From Congeria kusceri (lineage: Eukaryota > Mollusca > Bivalvia > Myida > Dreissenidae), in the NCBI GenBank assembly GCA_027627225.1, contig CM051028.1, positions 15,285,201 through 15,349,200 of the forward strand: 64,000 nucleotides of DNA, read 5' to 3'. The position numbers and the translations under genes were made by a program. Below are positions 46,012 through 58,200 of the stretch, in pieces (within the stretch, counting starts at the first letter, position 1; each line of letters opens with the position of its first letter). Below the pieces are notes generated by a model. It saw only the letters and a list, made by a program, of their open reading frames with translations, did not search any database and was not told where the DNA came from.

Positions 46012-46147
46012 CCTCTTGGTGGAAGGAATCTCTGACCAATCAAAATTTCGGGTGCGAAATTTAAACAGCTTTACAGAAGTTGACATTTGTGTTCGAGGTT
46101 TTAAAGTTTTCATCTTTTTATCATTTTATTTTTTCATAGTCTGAGCC
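46012..46147 (+). promoter_or_regulatory. Presumed NUSAP1 core promoter with CCAAT, E2F-like and CHR-like words
   Basis: CCAAT at 46036-46040, TTTCGGGTGCGAAA (imperfect palindrome, E2F/CDE-like) at 46046-46059, TTTAAA (a known CHR variant form) at 46060-46065, 83 bp upstream of the ATG. In mammals NUSAP1 is a cell-cycle gene, and CCAAT plus CDE/CHR is the usual G2/M promoter arrangement. That these words act here is inferred. Confidence 0.45.
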
Positions 46148-46225
46148 ATGCGCGATTTAGAGTCCATGAAATATGCCGAACTACGGGGACTGGCAAAGTC
46201 CGTAGGCATAAAGGCAAATATGAAG
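46148..46225 (+). CDS. NUSAP1: NUSAP1 exon 1
   Basis: 26 codons, [20 protein letters not shown] and on, first half of the SAP helix-turn-helix. An in-frame TGA at 46142-46144 directly precedes the ATG and fixes the start. Donor AAG|GTATGA, phase 0. Confidence 0.92.
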
Positions 46226-49200
46226 GTATGATTTAAACAATGCATTATTTTCATAAAAAATGCAATATGATTTCGCTACACACCAAAGTATGAAATAAAA
46301 AGTGGAGGATCTAACATCTCAATTTCAACATAGATGGTGACAGTTCAAATACTTCAAATGAGGGGAAGATAAATTACATGTGTTCATGTCAGTGTTAGTT
46401 TGCCTAATGAATGTTTACAAAAAATATGGTAAATCTTGAGAATGACCTACCTAAAAGTTTTAGTAAAACTAAAAGTTTAAAGGCCAAAACGGTTTGCAGA
46501 TGTTTGGTTCTCATTTTTAGCTCTTTCTTGTTCTTATTCTGCCCACAAACTACGAGTGACCAGTAGATCTATTTTGACTTGTGTATTTCATAGTTGAGGA
46601 CTAAAAGTAGGTCCATAATCTAATAAGAATGTTGGACAAAGTGTACTTGGGACAAAACGTATAGGAATGGTATGCTTTGATTGTTGATAAATAAAATTGT
46701 ATTGTTCATCATAATATATTCAAAATCAATTTTAAACCAAAAAAAGTCAAGTCATTGGCTTGGTTGTGATAGAATCGCTTTGTGAATTAAAGTAAACACT
46801 CAGTAGACTGAAAACTAGCAACTTAGCCAAGCAAGCCCAAATTATTATATTAGGGTTACTAGAATAACCCAAAGCGCAATGCAGTATAGCTAATTAATGG
46901 TTTAAAGGAATATCTTTCTGGAAATACATTTGTTGAAAGCGGAGAATTTAACTGTTTAGGGTTTCATTTGTTGTTTTTTTAATTTCTGTTACACACAATC
47001 GCATTGTGTGTATATTTTAATAGATCATTCATCATTTTATAAATTGCATTGCATTCTATTCATGTTTACATCAGGGTGTGTATTTAAGCAAAACGCTTAC
47101 ATATTTTAATTTTTTTCCCTTATAATTTTTCACATGATAAAACAAAAAAAACACAACAACAATAATAATGATAATAACAATGAAAACAATAATAACACTA
47201 ATAATAATAATATGTTATAGGGTTGTCAGACTATGCAAACATTCCACGTGTAGTAAAAATGGAACTACAACATTTATGTATAAGATTCGTAATAGAAACA
47301 GTAAAATGGATAAGTCAATACTAATACGATTACTACTACTACTACTAATAATAATAATAATCATGATAATAACGATAATAAGACAAAGAGTAACAAAATA
47401 TATCATAATAATAATACTTATAATTATAATATTAATATCAATAACACAAATACAAGTACATGAACATGACAATAAAATATGCTGTTATCATTATGCTGCT
47501 ATAAAAGACATTCAATTTCAATGATGCAACTTTTTTATTTGTGTAAATGTCTTTGCTTGTTTTACCAGACACATATATAACATATACAGTAATCCTTGAT
47601 TAAACAAATTACATTCATTCACTTATTCAGTCAGTCATTGTCAGCCTCATTTGGACACGGGAAATCCGTCACACACTCTGTTGCGATCTTACTAAAGTTA
47701 ACACGTCTCTTTCTTTGTCCTGGTTTCTTGCCGTTTCGAGCTGGAGCTTATACTTGTGTCTGTCCGTCACTTTTAATCACCAGTTGATCATTGTATTGAG
47801 CAACAAACGCCATTAGGCGTCGGTAGTGCATGTCTCTTTGTTTTTCTGTCATTGTCATTCACTCTGTCTTCCTTTTGTTGAACTGCACGTGGCTGTCTGA
47901 TAGTCGTAAGTCACCGGTTCCCACTATGGCACAGCGTAGTTGTCTATACTGTCCACTAACAAGTTCGTGAGCAAGTTTCACAAATTCCGGGAGAAGCTTT
48001 GCTTTCCATTCTACAGTGTGCTTTAGTGCTAGTTCGTGCTCTCGCAGTTGTTGTTGGTCCCTTCCTTTTCAACTAACTGCTCGCGAACCGGATCACAGAC
48101 CTTTTTCTTTAAGATTGTCTTTAGTCATTTCTCAAAGTAGTCTCAGAATGTCGTTGAAATCTCAGTCAAGTGGGTTTCGAGTGTTGCACATTTTTCGTTG
48201 TAACATATGGAGTTGTCAGCTGAAACGAATCCGTCCTGTCCGAAGATTTTGTCCAAAATGGCGTCCCTCTGTTGTTTGGTCACTGCGTCGTTTGTAGTAT
48301 ATGCTTAACATTGTCTTTCAGATGTTTGGTACAAAGCACATGGGTACAATCAGGCATGATTGTTAAGATTGCCTTCACCATAGCCCTTTCATCATGGCTC
48401 CCAATCACAAGATTCGTCGACAAGATACCTGACGACGCTATCTTGATATGATTAAAGAACTGGCTGAACATGCTAAAATCACTGCTGTCGTGCACAAACA
48501 TTGGACCCAGGAATATCGGATGTTGACCAGTTCTGGCTGTTTTTCCAGACAGTTGCTTGAAGCAGGTTACCGTGACATGCATTTTGCACAGAGTGCGAAT
48601 GTATTCTGATTCCTTTTTGGAATTTCCATGCTTGGTCAATCCCGGGAACTTCCCCACATATTCCACAATGGCCAAATGACTTCAAAAGCCCCCATCGTCA
48701 AGCCATGTTACGCGCTTCTTGAATGATTTGTCTGCCTTCAAACACGTATAATACCTATGTACAACCAGTATTTGATGTTGTTCAGGTTGAGGGATGTTAG
48801 GTGTGTACTCTGTTGAACCTTTGTTTCTTTTTCGGAAGGAGTACAGTCGATTTCTCACATAAATTTGTTTCACAGTTTCAGTTCCATTACATAAAAAGTG
48901 GGAGAAGCACCAGTATTCGTGTCCCACACACCACAGTCATCGGAGAAATTGCTTCTTTTGTTTGAATGCCTATTGTCTACGTTTTTGGCATTGTTCAGTT
49001 AAGAAATAATTGACAGGTAACTGTTGGTTATTGCGGTAATAACCAAATGTTTGGAGTTCCGATGCGTAGGAATTAAACCACGAGGGCGGTAGCCCGAGTG
49101 GTTTGATAACAAGCATCGGAACGACAAACCGTTGGTTATTACCGCAATAATCAACTGTTACCTGTTCATTATTTCAATTCTATCATGATCTTATATAAAA

Positions 49201-52200
49201 TTTCGTATATTTAAAGGTTATGAATGAGAACTATATTTATCTATACTCGCCCATTTTCCGAGAAGAGCTTTCACAAGTGCGTTTCAGTGACGTCAATAAC
49301 TCATAACAATTCAAAATGACGTCAGCTTTATTGATAAACATTGAGCGAATGACGTCATACTTATCGATATAATACAGTGAAAATATGATGCTAAAAAGCG
49401 CAAATTAAATGCATATTAACAAAACGTAAACGTTTTTGTGAACTTAAGTATAAAATATGTAGTACAAGTGTGGTTTTATTGTGCTACATACTGCAGAAAA
49501 GGATTTGTTTGTCACAATTTGCTATCGCGCTTTTAAGCACGTGCATTTTACGGAACAATTTCTTCGAATTTCCGGAACTATTTTTAACACATTAGGCTCC
49601 GCCCATTTTTTTTTGTAGAATAACCCACAGTTATTTTCCTTCTTTAGCTATTCACCACTAGCCGCGTGCCATGGTAGAATAAAAAGTAGAGATTTTCCTT
49701 CAAACCACTGGGTATTCGATCCCTGCCATCAACATCCTTCGTCAACAAATTCACAGCACTGTTCACATCATTAAGCCGGCATTTAATACACCCGAAGTTT
49801 CATCAACGGTCTCGGGTGTGACCGATGTGTACACCGCGTCAATAGTGATCGAATCTGTCGCTTGTGTACTACATACTGTTTCGATGGATTGATTTCTGTT
49901 ATTGATATCCATAGTTCTGTGATTTAGTTCTGCTGACTGACTGATGTAACTGACTGACTGACTAATGTAACTGGCATACTGAATGATATAACTGACTGAT
50001 GCAATTGACTGACTGACTGATTGACTAACTGGCTGACTACACTTTCGTTATATAAATGATCCTTTTAGTTCGTTTCGGCTACGTACAGTAGTATATACAA
50101 TATTTAAAAAATATTTAATACCATTCTTCATTTACATCAGTTGTATTTTTACTGTTTCGTGTACTATGTATTGTCATACATAAACAACATAGATCTTATT
50201 CTCACAAAGCATTCATAACTTAAGTTCTGTACATTTTTAGTATTTTTGTATGATGCTTTGCAACGTCCCACAAATTTGTAAATTTGAGCCCAGGACACAA
50301 AATAATTATATATTACGCATTTCTTTATTAGATCTACATTATAATAGCAATATAATTAAGTGATGTTTAAAATAATATAACAAACTATCATTTTGGCAAT
50401 AGTTATAATTATATGCCTAATCATCTGTGAAGTTTCAGCTTTAAACTAGAAGCTAGTAACAGTATTGATGCCCAAGTAGCGTAATAATCGGCAACATAAA
50501 AAAGAACACGTGATGCACGGGTAGAGAGTCATAATGTAGACCTCAAACATCCTTTATATTTACCCACATGCACATGGAAAGTGTTTGGAAAAAAAGCTCG
50601 CTGAAATTCTGTCAATAAACCCAAGTTAAAGACACCTCGATCAGGATTCATGTGCGTGATGTAGGCCCTTATTCACAATGCTCCTTAGGTATATTTGTGG
50701 CGCGTCGTGGGAAAACCGGACTTAATGCATGTGCGTAAAGTGTCTTCCCGGATTACCCTGTGATTAGTTTTCGTTTTTGTTTATAGGAGTAATATTCCAG
50801 AATCAAATTTACTTTAGGTAAAATCCAGACAACTTCGTGCGGTGATGTTATATGACCTTTTGACTTGTCTGGTTCCCGATTATTTTTGCTTTCATAATAA
50901 AACTTCAGTTATATATAGTTTACTGCTTGTTTAATTATTTGCCAGGAATCGTAATTTCTGTTGTGGGAAAATGGCTTCTGCTAAACAGTAATTAAAACAC
51001 GTAAAGCAAAAAGGCACAAATACTGTGTCTCACAGTCTATAACATAGTGTGTTACTGTATAAGAATTATTATTAGTAGTTTAACAAAATTTATGAAGGCT
51101 AAAAATTGGAAGTTAAAAAATATTTGTAAAAAAATGGAAGCAAACAACTAATTATATGAAAAATTTGTTTTGCTGCTCCACCTTTCCATTAATGGTCAAG
51201 TGGTAGATGTTTAAAAAATTGACTAGTTACTATAATATTCAATTTAGTGATAATTAATCATGAATAAAGTTGTTAGGTGAAGTGTAAGACTAAATAAAGT
51301 GATTTGAGAGGTATATTTAATAGTTTTTATTTTTTACTCATTTGCAAAGTCGAAATTTCCCCTTCTGCGTAAAACCACTCTGAAATTCCCCCACCTGAGG
51401 GTACAGGTACTCTTCCCCAAAACCAGAGAGAGACCCCTGGAGGTACATTTAATAGTTTTTATATTTTACTCATTTGCAAAGTCGAAATTTGCCCTTCTGC
51501 GTAAAACCACTCTGAAATTCCCCCACCTGAGGGTACAGGTACTCTTCCCCAAAACCAGAGAGACTCCTGCCCTAGGTACGTTAAAACTGAGAATCTGAGC
51601 AAGCCTGTTTCCAAATTTTCGAGTGTAGCGCTTATCAACTTGCTAATTTTAACCACTAAAATTTGCATTACTTGAAACGTATTTGTATAAACATAGCTTT
51701 TAAATTTCAACGAATAAAAACAAAACTGGACATCTTGTTCCATATCAGTTAAAGTAAATCAACATAAAAATAAATGATTGTATACATTGAAATTAAAAAG
51801 TGCAATACTTTACACTTTTTACATATTTCTATACTAATAATAACACTGGCCACTGGGGGCTGACATGTGTAACGAAAAGTGTTTCTTAAAGAAATCACGT
51901 GTATGTTTCTTAACGAAAATTAAGACATCCAGCGCGGTTCATTTCCTGAATGTTAATATGATTCGGTGATAAACACACACATAAAATTTGACTTCTTGGA
52001 AAACATACACACTCTGTGCGAAAAAAATCCTTAATATGTATGTTGTTTATTATCAGAACCAGAGAAAAAAAAACGCCTATTATTTCCAAATCAAGCTATT
52101 TATTCAATAAATCACTTTTATGAACCATTATTGTCTTTGAACAGTTAGTTTGTAGATAAAATTATGCAAGAAAACACAAACGCATACTTTTATGACATTA

Positions 52201-55200
52201 ACTGCACTAAAACATTGTGGCATAAAAACAAGAGGCGTTTGTATTATATAAAATAACAATTACCATTGTGTAACTGCTATATAATCTCCACGACAATTAC
52301 ACAAGTCCAAGAAATACATTAAATTGTACCCAACTCGTGGTCAATTTGAAGGAATGTTAACGCGTTTTCATTGTGGAACATACAAGGCTGTCTTTGAGAA
52401 ACACTTTTACTTTACATGCGATAGCCTCCAGGGAATAATATAATTACTGTACACCATTGTCACCAAATACCAAGCAGAGTTTTATCACAATTTCTCAGTA
52501 AGGAATAAACAACATTTTCTAAAAACACATCTGTAATTAAATGGGTGGTACCTGTGCGGAATATTGATAGAATCCAGTGCCTCCCCCACTGTTCTCGTCG
52601 TTCTCGAATTGTTAGGTTACACTCGATCTACTTACAGAGCCTCTTTTTTCGATTAATTATGTTCATATGGGCATGTGTTTAGTGTTTTAACAATGTTTTA
52701 ATCGTTACAACTGTTGAACGTAGTACTGATTAGATAATTGGTGAATTGTCAAGGTGTGTGGATACATGCCTATTGCGCAGATTGGTCAATCATTCCAAAG
52801 CGAAGATAAACAGAGCGTTTCTACTGGCTTACATTGATTTTACTGCGAGATGAAACTCCACCTACAGGGCGGTGCTTCACAGTGATTGATTGCGGCTTAG
52901 GAATAACTGTAAATTGTTAAAAAAAATAATCGAAGTGACATTCGCTTTGATCATTCATCAACTTGATTGAGTGGGTGTTCATGTTTCTCGAGTGAAAAAC
53001 TGCCACTGTGACGTAAGAGATTAGCTTTCACAGCAGGAATGGTCGGTCTGCTGCAACACAGCTAATTAATTGATAAAATACACGTGCCCTGTGCGATGTT
53101 TATAAGCGCAACACCAATTTTAGGCGCCACGGATATGTTCATGTTAAAATTTAAGCGCCCCGGCACCGGGGTGCTAAAACGGCCTGGGGTAGGCCCTGAT
53201 AGAATCCTACTGGTATGAAATTTTGATACATGCATGTAAGTTGTAATTTGTCCAACTGCATGGGCATTATGGGGCTTATGTTTATTAAATCATAATGTCT
53301 GTTTTTTGTTTACTTTTAGCAAGAAAAACTGATCGCAGAATTAAACAAGTACTATGAAGAAAATGAAAAGGTGAGTAAAAAGATGTGAGATTGTTCTGTT
53401 TGGATGATTTAAACCAATCCAAATGATATAAAGGCAGAACAATTTTAAGCTTCGATAAACGACATTAAGAGTAGAACAAGATGTCTGTTATTTTCGTTTG
53501 TGTTAATTATTTTCATCTAAAATCAGTTTGCTTAGGCGAACTTGCATTTAGCCATTTGATTACTGGTCAATTATTAATTAACTTCGCTTTTTTAAGTCGG
53601 TCAGACAGCCCTAGGTAAAAAAAAATAATAATAATCCCTGATTTTATAATTACTATTATTAATTGTTTTTTTGTTGTTCTTTTCTTCAATTTTTCTTAAG
53701 AAAAGTGAGGAAGAACAGCCAAAAAAGAAAACTCCAGTCGTAAAAAGTCAGTTAAAAGTCAAGACAGCAACTCCCTCAACAACACCAGTAATTGTCAGCA
53801 AATCTCAAAAGGAGCCATCAAAAGAGACTACTGTACCTAAACAGGCCGCTATGACCCTGGCCCGGGTTTCCAAGTCACAGACCCCGACATTGAAGCCTGT
53901 TTCAGCCAAGCCTTCAGCACCACAAATTGATGTTACGCAGCCAGAATTAAACAGTCCAACTGCAGCGACTTCGTCATCTGCGGAGGTAACCACAGAGCAG
54001 TCCTCCACCCCAGTTACAACTGCTGCTAAGAATGCTACACCGCAGTCCGAGCCGCGCAATGGGTCCCGATGGGAGAAGAAAGTGTTCACGCCCACTCAGA
54101 TGTCTGGAAGTCCTGCCACTGCCCTGGCTGGGAAACGGAAACAGATTGAAACAGTACTGCATTATTATTGTTTTTGTGAACATATTATTTTATAGAAGTG
54201 CCAAGGAATAATCATTCGCAAAAATACCTCTTATTTTATAAATTTCTTTCCAGAAAACAAGAAAATATGCCTTATTTTTAAATACTTTACAAAAAATGTT
54301 TCTTTTGGCTACTGGTGACTCTTTTTACAAAGCATATTAACTTAAACATTTAATACCAGGCAATAAATTGTACCTAGCGAATTACTCAGTGGATATTTCA
54401 GCCTTCTGATGATCACTCTGCGAAGAAGAAGAGAAGGAGCACATTTGAGAAAGCCCCTACTCCTGGTGTCAAGGTACATTGAGAATTGTAGTAAAAAAAA
54501 CATTCATTTCCTTATACATTATCCTCTGTGTTAACTTTTATTATTTGAGTTCCACTTCACTGAAACGTATTTATGACCCCCATCAAAGACGGCGAGGTAT
54601 ATTGGTTTGGTAATATAGGTTGGTCTGTCAGAAGACCGCTTTTTGTTCTGCTCGCTAAGTCCAACAGTTTTCATCCGGTCTGCACTGAACTTCATTAAAA
54701 TGATTGTGGGCATAATATATCGGCCAAGTTCGATAATCATCAAATCACCCCAAGAATTAAGTTATGGCCCTTGAATTATCATCTTTTTTGAGGGTATAAT
54801 GTCTTGGCCAAGTTCGATAATCAACCAAATTACCATAGGAACTGTGGAGTTATGGCCATTGAATTATCTAAAATTAGCCCTTTTAGCAGTTTTGTTTTCT
54901 GCATCCACAAGTTTTTATCCAAACTTCACCACACCTGATGAAAATGTTTGAGGTTATATGTTAGCCAAGTTCGATGATCAGCCAAATCACCCCAGGAACT
55001 GCAGAGTTATGGCCCTTCATTGATGTAAAAAAAAATAGAGGAATTTTCGTTAACAATCCCAGCTATTTATCATCAATCCAAGTTAGTGCATAATCTAAGG
55101 TATCATTTGTAGCAAATCAATTGATTAAAGTTTTTAAAAAGTAGAACATAAACATTTAATAATGCTTTTCTAAAAAAAAATCCCCTTTTGGGGTAAAATT

Positions 55201-58200
55201 CCACCATCTAAAGGGCCCCGCCACCTTTCACCCAAAGGTGAAAAAAAACTGATGATTTTCTTGTTAGACGCCAGAAGTGGTCAGTTCAGCCCCGGAAGTG
55301 GTCAGCTCGGCCTCAGATCCTGCAGGTGAGGGCAGCCCTGGGGTGGATGACATGCTGAGTGTGATGAAGAGCGACCTGTCCAGCCAGGAGATGAAGGACG
55401 CACTGATGACCGCCATCGACAAGAAGGTCCAGGACAAAAGTATGACAACCCAGTGGACACTAGTTCTTGAATCTAAAAATTTGTCTTTCTTTCCACCGTT
55501 GTTCACATACAGGCCTTATGATTACAGATATTCTTAAGCAGCCTATGAAAATCAAAGCTTTTATGTTACAATCGTTTTCATTGTTCAGTATTTTCAGTTC
55601 AGTATGTTACAATTGTTTTCATCGGTCAGTATTTTTAGTTCAGACTAAGTTTGAAATTAAGATCTGTCATATTCATGGTGCCAGTCGTGCTTGTTCCCAT
55701 CCATCTTAAACATTTGCCTTGACTGCATTACTAGCATATCTGTTGGTACTGTAACCCAGCTGAAAAAATCCCAAGCCACAATGGGAATTGAACCCGGGAC
55801 CTCCCGGTTCCTAGGCAAACGCTCTTCCGCATCGCTATAAAAGCTAGCTCATATAGCGAGGCAGTATAAGTGTCCCTTATACATCACCCTACTACAGTAC
55901 TAAATGTCATGATAGATTAGAAGTAGAAAAAATATGGAGCTATCTACCACTGCACTGTCAGCCGCTCCTTTAAAACTTCTGCCTGCTTCCTTACAGTGTC
56001 AAATGGACCTCATAGGAATTATCAGTATTTCACAAAGTCATGCACTGGTGCAAAAAGAGCATTGAAATGTTGACTTGCTCAGTCAGTGTTTTAAATGCTG
56101 ACTGGATTGTAATTTCCTTTTCTATTGAAATTCCTGTATTTCATTAGTTGAAATATTGGCAAGCCGAAATATAAAGAGATGTTACATATATATTGCAATA
56201 TATTTTGAAATGTATCAGCCTAATTATTTCAGCCCTACCTGTTTATGCAGTTCTTAATCTGTGTCCATTTTCAGTGAACAATGCCCCTCCCCCCACCAGC
56301 ATGAGCATTCCTAGGTTTGCTGCCTTTGCTTTGAAGAAAAAGGAGGAGAAAAACCCAATCACTCCTGGTAATGAAGTTGATTATTTGTGGACATTGTTTA
56401 GCGTTGTGTATATCCTAGTAGAAACAATGTGTATGATGCATCCAATTTGTCAGCTGATAATTTTCATTTAAAATTCCTACATTTGTTTATGTTGAAGTCC
56501 TACATTTTTGTATGTTGTATAAAAACATAAGGACCTGTGGCTTTGAAGTTTGCTTGTTACATGTAGGTAGGCCTATCAAAGACTGTCAGGGAAAGTTCAA
56601 TAGAATGAGTCTTTGTGCATGAAGCCAACCGTGAGCATTCATTCTGTGCAAGATTAAAAGTATAATCAGGGATGTGATTTGTTATATCCTGTGTGAAATT
56701 ATAGACTGAGAAAATGACACAAAGACACATTATGATTCTTCCTCTTTCCAACTGATCGCCTTGGTTTGGATGCTAAACTTGATACTTGGTACCAACACTG
56801 CTTAAATTTGTTGGGTCTGTTCAGAACTATGGAGTTCTTTAGTTAGCCCTTTATGAAAGTTAGGACATTTCCTCCCCTGAAGTGTTTCTGAAATCTCGCA
56901 GTGTTATTATGTAACTGAATACATAGGGCTCAGCCTTATACTTGGTGAATATTCTACGATATTACTATATACTAATATTTACTTGTAGGAAACAAAGACT
57001 GGAAGAGAATCCATGAGAAGCAGTTTGAGAAGTTCGACTCCATCGACGTGTACCTGAGTAAGAAACGGAAGCGTGCCGAGGAGCTCACTGCCTCCGTCAA
57101 GAAGGCCAAAACGCTGCTGGAGGAGGTTCACAGCGTGGCCAATAGATTGAAGGCACACAAAACACCAGTCTTGGATCAGAATAAGGTATAATACACTAGT
57201 TTCCATAAAACCTAATTTTTGAGCTTGATTGTGTAGAAACCAGTGGCTTATTGAGAAACTTTGAGTCCGTTTCCTGGGTATATCCAGGGGTCGTATTCCA
57301 GAAACTTTGAGTCCGTTTCCTGGGTATATCCAGGGGTCGTATTCCAGAAACATCGAGTCCGTTTCCTGGGTATATCCAGGGGTCGTATTCCAGAAACATC
57401 GAGTCCGTTTCCTGGGTATATCCAGGGGTCGTATTCCAGAAACTTTGAGTCCGTTTCCTGGGTATATCCAGGGGTCGTATTCCAGAAACTTTGAGTCCGT
57501 TTCCTGGGTATATCCAGGGGTCGTATTCCAGAAACTTTGAGTCCGTTTCCTGGGTATATCCAGGGGTCGTATTCCAGAAACTTTGAGTCCGTTTCCTGGG
57601 TATATCCAGGGGTCGTATTCCAGAAACATTGAGTCCGTTTCCTGGGTATATCCAGGGGTCGTATTCCAGAAACTTTGAGTCCGTTTCCTGGGTATATCCA
57701 GGGGTCGTATTCCAGAAACTTTGAGTCCGTTTCCTGGGTATATCCAGGGGTCGTATTCCAGAAACTTTGAGTCCGTTTCCTGGGTATATCCAGGGGTCGT
57801 ATTCCAGAAACTTTGAGTCCGTTTCCTGGGTATATCCAGGGGTCGTATTCCAGAAACTTTGAGTCCGTTTCCTGGGTATATCCAGGGGTTGTATTCCAGA
57901 AACTTTGAGTCCGTTTCCTGGGTATATCCAGGGGTCGTATTCCAGAAACTTTGAGTCCATTTCCTGGGTATATCCAGGGGTCGTATTCCAGAAACATTGA
58001 GTCCGTTTCCTGGGTATATCCAGGGGTCGTATTCCAGAAACATTGAGTCCGTTTCCTGGGTATATCCAGGGGTCGTTTTCCAGAAACATTTTAAGTGAAA
58101 TCTTAACCTTAGCCTTAAAATGATCATATTTCCTAAGCATTTTATTCAAATCATACAATTCTGTTTAGTGTTCACTACTTATCAATTTATTATTAGCTAC

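Larger units (their letters stand above)
46226..53319 (+). other. NUSAP1 intron 1, 7.1 kb
   Basis: Contains simple repeats (47150-47510 ATA-rich; 49925-50040 CTGA-type), an inverted decayed MULE transposase, a foldback element, a MITE fragment, a 132 bp duplication and an interspersed repeat. 46226-47150, 50060-50690, 50770-51300 and 51580-52750 show nothing recognised. Confidence 0.75.

Noticed and set aside
47168..47524. Ile/Leu-rich 118-codon frame resembling a membrane protein
   Set aside because: Made of ATA/AATAAT simple repeats.
53805..54183. Antisense frames over NUSAP1 exon 3
   Set aside because: Shadows of a GC-richer coding exon; the sense frame has phase-consistent splice sites.
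56979..58158. Minus-strand frames of 249, 320 and 382 codons
   Set aside because: They are all three frames of one 46 bp tandem repeat in NUSAP1 intron 7, and the longest also reads antisense through exon 7.
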